Assembly (NCBI RefSeq): GCF_010015445.1
Contig: NC_053116.1
Span: forward strand, 8,003,585-8,067,584
Length of the DNA: 64,000 bases
Direction of reading: 5' to 3'
Source of the DNA: Perca fluviatilis
Taxonomy: Eukaryota; Chordata; Actinopteri; Perciformes; Percidae
Shown: one piece after another, positions 37,001 through 64,000 of the stretch
How the letters are laid out: each line of letters begins with the position of its first letter
Position numbering within the stretch: the stretch's first letter is position 1
The notes under the pieces: generated by a model
Databases searched by the model: none
Told to the model about the DNA's origin: nothing
What the model saw: only the letters and a program-made list of their open reading frames with translations
Program-made: the position numbers and the translations under genes

Positions 37001-40000
37001 TACTCTTATTACGTATTATCTGTGTATCCAAAGCCTGAAACATTTGATTCCTCTGTGCTATAGAGCTCCATTGTTGTCCAAAAGAAAAACACATTTTTAT
37101 TTTGACCCAATCCCACAAACGCTGTCCTGCTGCGAAATATATTCACTAAGACACCAAATTCATGCCTGAAAATATTTCCCATCACATGCATTACTTACAC
37201 CTGTTTGAGTTTACTAAACCAGATGTATTAGGAAATGACTGAGTCTTTTAATTTCTTAAATGAAAGCGTACATTTTTTAATAGATTTATAAGGTAGGATT
37301 AATGACGTTCTGTAGGAACCAGTGGGCTTTTCAGGTGAGAGCCACAGACCGGGTCGGGAAATCAGAAAGTACTGAGAGACGCCGGTCCCTAATGGATTGT
37401 TGTCTTTGCGGTTTTCAAGGGATTTGTTGACAATAACGAAATATAGGATATTGCCAGCCCTCAGAGTTTTAATGTTCCTACAACAAAGACAAGAAATAAA
37501 TTACACTGTTCCATAAGTTCAGCCCTCAGACAAAACATGTTGCCTTTTTAATGAATTTGAGTTTTTTGTATTTTAACAATACTGTAGATGAAATGCTGTT
37601 ATGAAATGCTGGCTCATCCAAATCACAAAAAAAAGGACATATTTTCTTATTCAGCCCTAGTAGAATCTAGCCATGCAGATAGTTTTGGGTTTAATTTGCT
37701 GAGGTCTCAAAATATCGGAGTATTCTGTCACCACCTCAGTTCGATGGTTGCGAGGGGAATTTAGTTTGCGGTGCACAAAACAATAGGAAGCAAGAGCCAT
37801 TTAAAGAACTCCACGGCAGCATATCTTTTCAGAAACCTGGTTCTGGTTTCTGATCAACAGACATCTGTTTTATTTATTTTTTTACCAATGAAATGGTGCC
37901 TAATGAAATGATTCTCTAAAATGTGATTATCACAAAAACGGGAGTTTGATTCCCCTCCATTGTATTTCATGGTGGTACTGTTCAGTACAGTTTTGAGGCA
38001 CTTCAAGTAAATCTATTTTCTGCTGCTTTAGACTTTTACTCCGCTACATTTCAGAGGGAAGTTTTTTTACTTTTTACATCACTACATTTATTCGACAGGT
38101 ACAGTCACAAGTTACTTTTCAATAAAAAGACATATAAGATTCCAAAATACAATGCATTGCTAAAGATTATACCAGTGGTTCCCAAACCTGTTTGGCCTTT
38201 TTATAGACCTAACGATTAACTGAAAACATAATTGTAAGATTAAAGGTACAATATGTAACAAAAACGACGATAACGATGTTATGTTTTGTTGAGTTGTGTA
38301 CTTACACTATCCTAAAATGTTTCCAACAACGTTCAAACCCAGAGAAATCTTATTTTATTTTAATGACACGGGACGTTTCATAACTTTTGACCCCTCTGGG
38401 TCCTCTAACTCCCGTCTAAACACGGGGACCCAGATGATACGTTCGAGAGTAGTCGTACATCACACAATGTCACAGAAAGGAAAAATACTCTTAACGGTTA
38501 TACAGCTTGCTTTCTGCATTCTTCATTGATTACACGCCACTTACAACACAGTCATACAGCAGAGATGCATTTCAGTATTGATCGATCCAGTTTAACGTTA
38601 TGTGCTACGTCGACAAGTAGCTAGCTCCTGCTGATGCTCGGTGGGGAACGTTATAAGGCTACAGCGTCGTTCATCAAGTCATTTTAGTTACAGTAGAATT
38701 GTTATGATCAAGGTAGAGTTAACGTTAAAAAAACCATTGGGATAACCCACGATTACGTTCGCCAGCTGTATAGATGGAAGACAAATCTACTGATAATTTA
38801 GCCAGCTGTCCCACCCTGGTTTTTGCTGCCTCATTCCCTGCCGCTAAGGGATTAGTTCAGAGAGCGGACAACAGCACGGGGGGGGGACACAACGCGTCCC
38901 CAGTCAGCCAGCAGCCAGCCGCCATCATTAATTTACAGCAGCCCAAACCCAGCCAGCACAAGCTCCAGCGCCGGGTGATAACGATGCTAACAGCAGTAAC
39001 AGAAAATGGTATGTTCCGTCGGGGAAACGGACCATATCGCCCCAGGGGTCCGAGTCTGGCTGGCCGCGGTGTTGTGCTGAAATCCCCCCACCCTTTTAGC
39101 GGGCGTTACGTTTGACCAACAAATGGTGGCTTTCCTGCGGACAAAAGGTGAAGGTGGGGAGAGTCCGAAAGCAACACCCGGCAGCCATCTCATTGATGTA
39201 GGCGTATCGTCGGCCGGTATCTCCGGCGGCCAGCCCCAGCTGCAAAGTCAATCTCTCAGCGGTGTTGAGTAACGTTTATAACCAACCCTTTTCCCCCCGG
39301 TGCTGAAAACATCCAAAAAGTGACACACAGAGGTGAAATATATTGTGATATTGTGGTTTTAGCTGCTGGCTAATGTTAGCTTGCTTGCTCGCTAACTGTT
39401 CAACTAGCACTAGCTACCAATATAAATCGAATCAAGAAAACGTTATTATGTGGGGGGAACTGCAGCTATTTTATCAGAATGACATGAATAAAGGTGACAT
39501 GGATAAATAAACCCATCCGTGAACAGATCTATTTTAGTTGGCAATCATGTTAAACAATGAAAACTACAACTCCTATAATGGCACTTCACTACGTCATCAA
39601 AAGTCCATGTCTACGTCCATTGTTGTGATTGAGAGACCCCTAACGGCAGAAAATGACATTGTAGGTTTTTAAGATCAGTCCCTCAGATTTCTATTGTGAC
39701 CTTCCAAAGGGTGCCTGAGCCCTAGGTTGGGACCCACTGGACTAAACTACCTGACTGGATATAAAACCAATCAACTCGCTCCACCTTCTACAGTAAAATG
39801 CTGCTCACACATTGATGCATCTATATTAACAATCTAAAGATGTCATACAGTATATAATAACCAGAACAAGTACTTTTACAATGCATTATTTTTACACAGT
39901 TACACGGTTGGGTTTAGGACAGAAACATTGGGGAAGGCTTAAAAAAAAACAACTGTTGAAACGCCACACGTGGGATGCGATACCGGCTCTCATGGGTGAA

Positions 40001-40292
40001 GTTTCTGTGTTTAACTTAAGTCCTGTCATACTACTCGCTACTGAGAAAATTCACACGTAACGTAGGTCAATGGCGGCCGAACGGCGTTGATAAACACGCC
40101 AAAAAGAGATTATGCGTCTTGATAACACGGCAAAACGGTATACGAATTGGCGTGTCATACATACGCCACTTCATGAGATCAGTCTACATTAAAGTTAGAA
40201 AATGTGTTACGTTGTTTTCATAAACTTGTCATCGCTCATAATTATTGTTCCTTTTTTTTCTCTTTCAGGAGAAGAAGAAGGAAAAGAAGTGA
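34074..40292 (+). CDS. tmbim6: tmbim6, Bax inhibitor-1 (ER calcium-leak / anti-apoptotic membrane protein)
   Basis: Coding exons: 34074-34129, 34235-34343, 35103-35223, 35351-35399, 35992-36089, 36247-36326, 36417-36517, 36802-36877, 40269-40292 (TGA). They give 237 residues, the same length as human TMBIM6. The N-terminus [17 protein letters not shown] matches the family. Hydrophobic segments [59 protein letters not shown] and [16 protein letters not shown] are the transmembrane helices. [11 protein letters not shown] and [13 protein letters not shown] are signature BI-1 motifs. The last exon encodes only the basic tail EKKKEKK, implicated in pH-dependent calcium release. The second-exon donor is AT|GTGCGT; the neighbouring GTAAGC would shift the frame. 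Intron 8 is unusually long (3.4 kb). Confidence 0.96.
35521..35936. mobile_element. Tc1/mariner-type foldback MITE with TA duplication
   Basis: CTACCGGTCAAAAGTTTGG on the left mirrors CCAAACTTTTGACCGGTAGC on the right. Long inner arms also pair (ATGACATTATGTGCTTACAT / ATGTAAGCACATAATGTCAT). TA flanks both sides at 35519-35520 and 35937-35938. It lies in tmbim6 intron 5. Confidence 0.9.
38240..39670. repeat. Repeat-derived, partly CpG-rich segment in tmbim6 intron 8
   Basis: Begins near TTAAAGGTACAATATGTAAC, a motif common at the ends of fish repeats. The stretch 38620-39300 is CpG-rich and contains a 113-codon open frame (38774-39115) without recognised similarity. I read it as an interspersed element rather than an exon; a right terminus was not found. 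Confidence 0.4.
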
Positions 40293-41170
40293 AAGGTTTG
40301 GAAATTAAAAAAACAAATCTTGTCAGAAAAAAGGCACAATTTGCAACGCACTTGGTGCTTTTCACTTTCTGTCTTCATTTTATTTGAATTAACTCCTCTG
40401 TGGTCTTACATTATTGAACTTTCTTTGATTTATTTTTTTTTTCTTTTCAAACTTACAAACAAGGGTTGAATGTAAGTGTAATGGTAACTAAGGCTAGTCG
40501 CCCCTCATGGCTGTGAATGGAGAATTAGACTACCGCTGCAGTGAACATGCTTGGCCTGTAGAGGGAAGCGTTGTCCTATGAAGGCTCCCAGCAGCTGAGC
40601 AGCACCTAAATGAAGGTACTTGTTATTTAGTGCCATAAACTAATGACGTGACGGCTCCTTTTTTTTATTAGTGGGCCCTGCAAGCTCCTGAAGGCTGGCC
40701 ATTGTGTTGTTTGAAGTTTTTGTAATTTCAATTGTTGATTAGCTTATTTTTTTTAGTTTTCCTCCTTTGTCTTTAGTGGAGTGTCACAAAGTAATTGTCC
40801 CAGGATTTTGACAACAGATCCCCCCACCCCCTTCTTTTTTTTTTTTTTCTGCTCCCACAAATGATTGTTTTGTGACCAACCTTTTGAGTAAGAACAGTGA
40901 CCCTGACTGGAAGCCTGTCAGAGTCGTGACGAGTCGCTGCCATCTGTCCGTATTTTCATCTCGGATAGCAGGCGAGCTACTCAGACCTCCCCAGTGTAAA
41001 TTTCTCTAAATATCTGTTGTCTAGAAATTAGTTTGCCAAATGATGTGATTGTTAACCTATACAATTTTTTCTTTGGAAGTATACTGTGAAGAATTTATTT
41101 TATGGATGTAAAATTGAAACTAATAATTTGATACATTTTCCTCAAATAAATGTGTTGATCGTATTAAACA
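40293..41170 (+). other. tmbim6: tmbim6 3' UTR with poly(A) signal
   Basis: AATAAA at 41145-41150 is followed by the GT-rich TGTGTTGATCG, a standard cleavage context. The UTR is unique sequence without repeats. Confidence 0.75.
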
Positions 41171-41374
41171 GTTGATTTTGCCTGTTTTCACTGGCTGCTC
41201 TAAAATTATCCCTGCATAGCTATTATTATTGGTAACATTTTTGGAAAAAATATTCAGATCCTTTAAGTAACAAGAACCCTCAATTATAAGTAACAGTTGT
41301 GCATTTAAAGTGTTTAGAGTTCTCCATTAGTCGATCGTCTGAGAAATACCAGCCACAACATGACTACACAAAGA

Positions 41375-42368
41375 AATAAATCAAAACATTTTTTATTAGA
41401 AAGTTGTAAAACGGCAGTAGGTACATAGGACCTCTACTGGCTAGGGAACGGACAGCAACAGATGTTGGAACACAAGATATGAACATAATCTACCAAGCAG
41501 GGGAAGACTGCAATTTTCACAGAAAGATAAAAAAAAAAAAAAGATGACTGCAAATGATGTACATTTAAAAATAAATAAATAATAGAAATACATATTCATT
41601 GAATAGTGTAGCCATTTCTCTTATGTTATTATTGCTGGTATATATTACCTTTAAATGTATTAGGATTTTAAAAACAGACTTATTCTGATGACCCATCCGC
41701 GGTCGCAAAACAATATCAACATGATCGATAAAATCGTTTGTACATTTAAAATTGCGATGCATGAGTTTAGCAATAAAGAATCACAGACATGAACTTGTTT
41801 TTTTTTTTAAGGGTGCTTCATGTTTGGTTCCCCCCCCTCAAATACATTGTGGCGAAATGCTATCCGGGAACAGAATGGATGTATTGATCCAGATCATCAG
41901 CTGTTGCAGTGATCTGCTCTTCCTCGATGGATGACTTCAAACTAAAAGACAACGTCGCTGAACAACCACCAGGAGTGACAACTGTTGTGCTAATCATTAG
42001 CTTAGCCATGCGTTTTGTAGTCCTGTATACATGAATTAAAGACTGTCCACAGTCAAAGTCTGATTGATTGTGGGAAAGAAAAAAAAAAAAAAGTGAACAA
42101 CCTATCTTATTTGGGGTGGCTTTTGGCTTCGTGTTTATTTTTGAGATCCTGAGGAGAAGTCTTATCGATGCGGCTTTCCAGTTGCAACAGAGAGACACCT
42201 GATGAGAAAAGCATCCATCGCCACCATATTCTTGCGGACAGGGCTCAGTTTCTTTTTCCTCAAAAGCATCCCAGTCGAGTTCCGAGCGGTGCCGGCTCTT
42301 TATTGTCTGCGGACTAGATGAGCTCCTCTCTCTCCTCTCCCGGTTTTTATTTTTTTTTGTTGGCCGGA
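41375..42368 (-). other. nckap5l: nckap5l 3' UTR with poly(A) signal
   Basis: On the minus strand AATAAA lies at 41397-41392 (TTTATT on +). It is the nearest clear signal past the stop codon at 42371-42369. The tmbim6 3' end stops about 240 bp away on the other strand. Confidence 0.65.
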
Positions 42369-62809
<20,441 letters not shown>

Positions 62810-64000
62810 CTGGAAACACACAAGGTGACACTGCAACTATCACCGTCACACTCACTCTCCAGCAAAAGAAAAAAAGCCAGCTTCTGGAAACAACGCACAG
62901 CGATAAAACATCAGCTGCTCTGCAAGGTGACTGACGTTAGGAGAACGTCCTCTGTTTCCGTTTGCTGCCCTGCGCAGTAGCTAGGATTGCCTCTCTAGAA
63001 TGTTCTTCTCATTTTAATCTTTTTGATTAAAAATCACACATCTGATCTGGGTCAAACTGTAATTACAAACAGATTTGTTACATAGTTTGTAGGATAGCTC
63101 ACAGGTGAGCGGTCACAAGCTGCTAACCCGCTCCTACGCACCGGTTTAATTTGCACCACATTAAGTACCGGTATCAAATCAACGCCCTGTATCAGCAGAT
63201 ACCCTGAGTTGAGGTATCAGCGCATCCATACCTGCTCCTGTAAGGACGGAGGATAGGTTTCAGAAGTGGGAAGACATTATAAAGTCGGGGCTTTCACTTC
63301 ATTCAACAAAAACAACAACTCTACTTTTAGATCAATCTAGAACACACCACATTATAAAAAGTGCTCTTTTCTAATCTCCAGAAATAACACCACTGCCTTA
63401 AAGTCTGTTGAAAGCTAAATGAATCCTCAGAAGCCGGTAACTCCATAATATTTCCTCATAGTGAAGAATTTTAAAATGTTATGTATTACACTACATCACA
63501 ATAAATATCTTTAAATCACTTTTCTAAATCATGACTGACATTGAAATAGGTTATTGTGCTTTCTATAATAATTGTAATCCAACAAAAATGTAAAACAAAT
63601 GCTAAAGCTTTTTAATTTTTCCTTTTAGCCCTGAGCCGTGTCTTCTTCTCCCAACAAGCTCCACCAATCACATAGGGAAGCCTTTATGTAGCCTACGAGG
63701 TAAAACCCAGGGCAAGAGCATCGCTTGTAGAGCTCATTGCTGTGAGCTCGCAGTAATAATGGATGAATCAACATGTCGATCAACTCAGGGCTTCTCTCAT
63801 TTAGATGTTGGCGGCTGCACAGTAAGAGGACGCTGTTCAGAGAGATTACATAAATAAAAGTACCGGTATATAAAACGGCAGAAGTGGAGGTGGATTTTGA
63901 AAAGTGAAGTGGGGGATTTATCGCCTGTATCTTCAGCTGGGGTGCCACAACATTAAGACAGTGACAAGAAGACATCAACAAGTCAAGTTCTGTTGGAGGT
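62810..64000. other. nckap5l upstream intron / 5' flank, nothing recognised
   Basis: The acceptor TTTCCAG at 62816-62810 (-) shows that at least one more 5' exon exists. No convincing non-coding first exon or CpG-rich promoter is visible before the window ends; it is probably beyond 64000. Confidence 0.45.

Overview
The window is eukaryotic nuclear DNA from a teleost fish, probably a percomorph. It shows spliced vertebrate genes with GT-AG introns, fish-style repeats (hAT, piggyBac-like, Harbinger-like and Tc1-like miniature elements, a tRNA-headed SINE, L1- and L2/CR1-like LINE debris) and very long (TG)n and (TA)n microsatellites. There is no bacterial, viral or CRISPR content.

Four protein-coding genes and one microRNA can be read by joining exons across introns; every junction below keeps frame. 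(1) slc11a2 (DMT1/NRAMP2), + strand, about 893-15181: 13 coding exons, with the N-terminal exon(s) missing at the left edge. (2) ctdsp2 (small CTD phosphatase 2), + strand, 21996-29525: 7 coding exons, with mir-26a-2 in the intron between exons 4 and 5. (3) tmbim6 (Bax inhibitor-1), + strand, non-coding first exon near 33030, CDS 34074-40292. (4) nckap5l (NCKAP5-like/Cep169), - strand, 62809-42369: 11 coding exons including one of 2.9 kb. tmbim6 and nckap5l converge tail to tail, with poly(A) signals only about 240 bp apart. All four have human orthologues on 12q13-q14, so this is a conserved vertebrate linkage group.

The genes are functionally independent: endosomal/plasma-membrane metal import, nuclear CTD dephosphorylation (with miR-26a co-transcribed), ER calcium and stress control, and microtubule/centrosome organisation. 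They form neither an operon nor a pathway.

Most remaining sequence is repeats. The clearest structures are a (TG)~82 tract ending exactly at a slc11a2 splice acceptor; a TTAA-flanked element carrying 13 copies of a 46-bp unit with a TATATAAAAG motif; a Harbinger-like element abutting an 893-bp foldback; a 1.7-kb, 12/13-bp minisatellite and an 18-copy 33-bp minisatellite in nckap5l introns; and a four-element nested transposon stack at 51855-55626 whose order can be read from target-site duplications. I found no convincing new gene system. The items most worth testing are the splice-site microsatellite, the ctdsp2 leader reading frames and the nested or inverted repeats.
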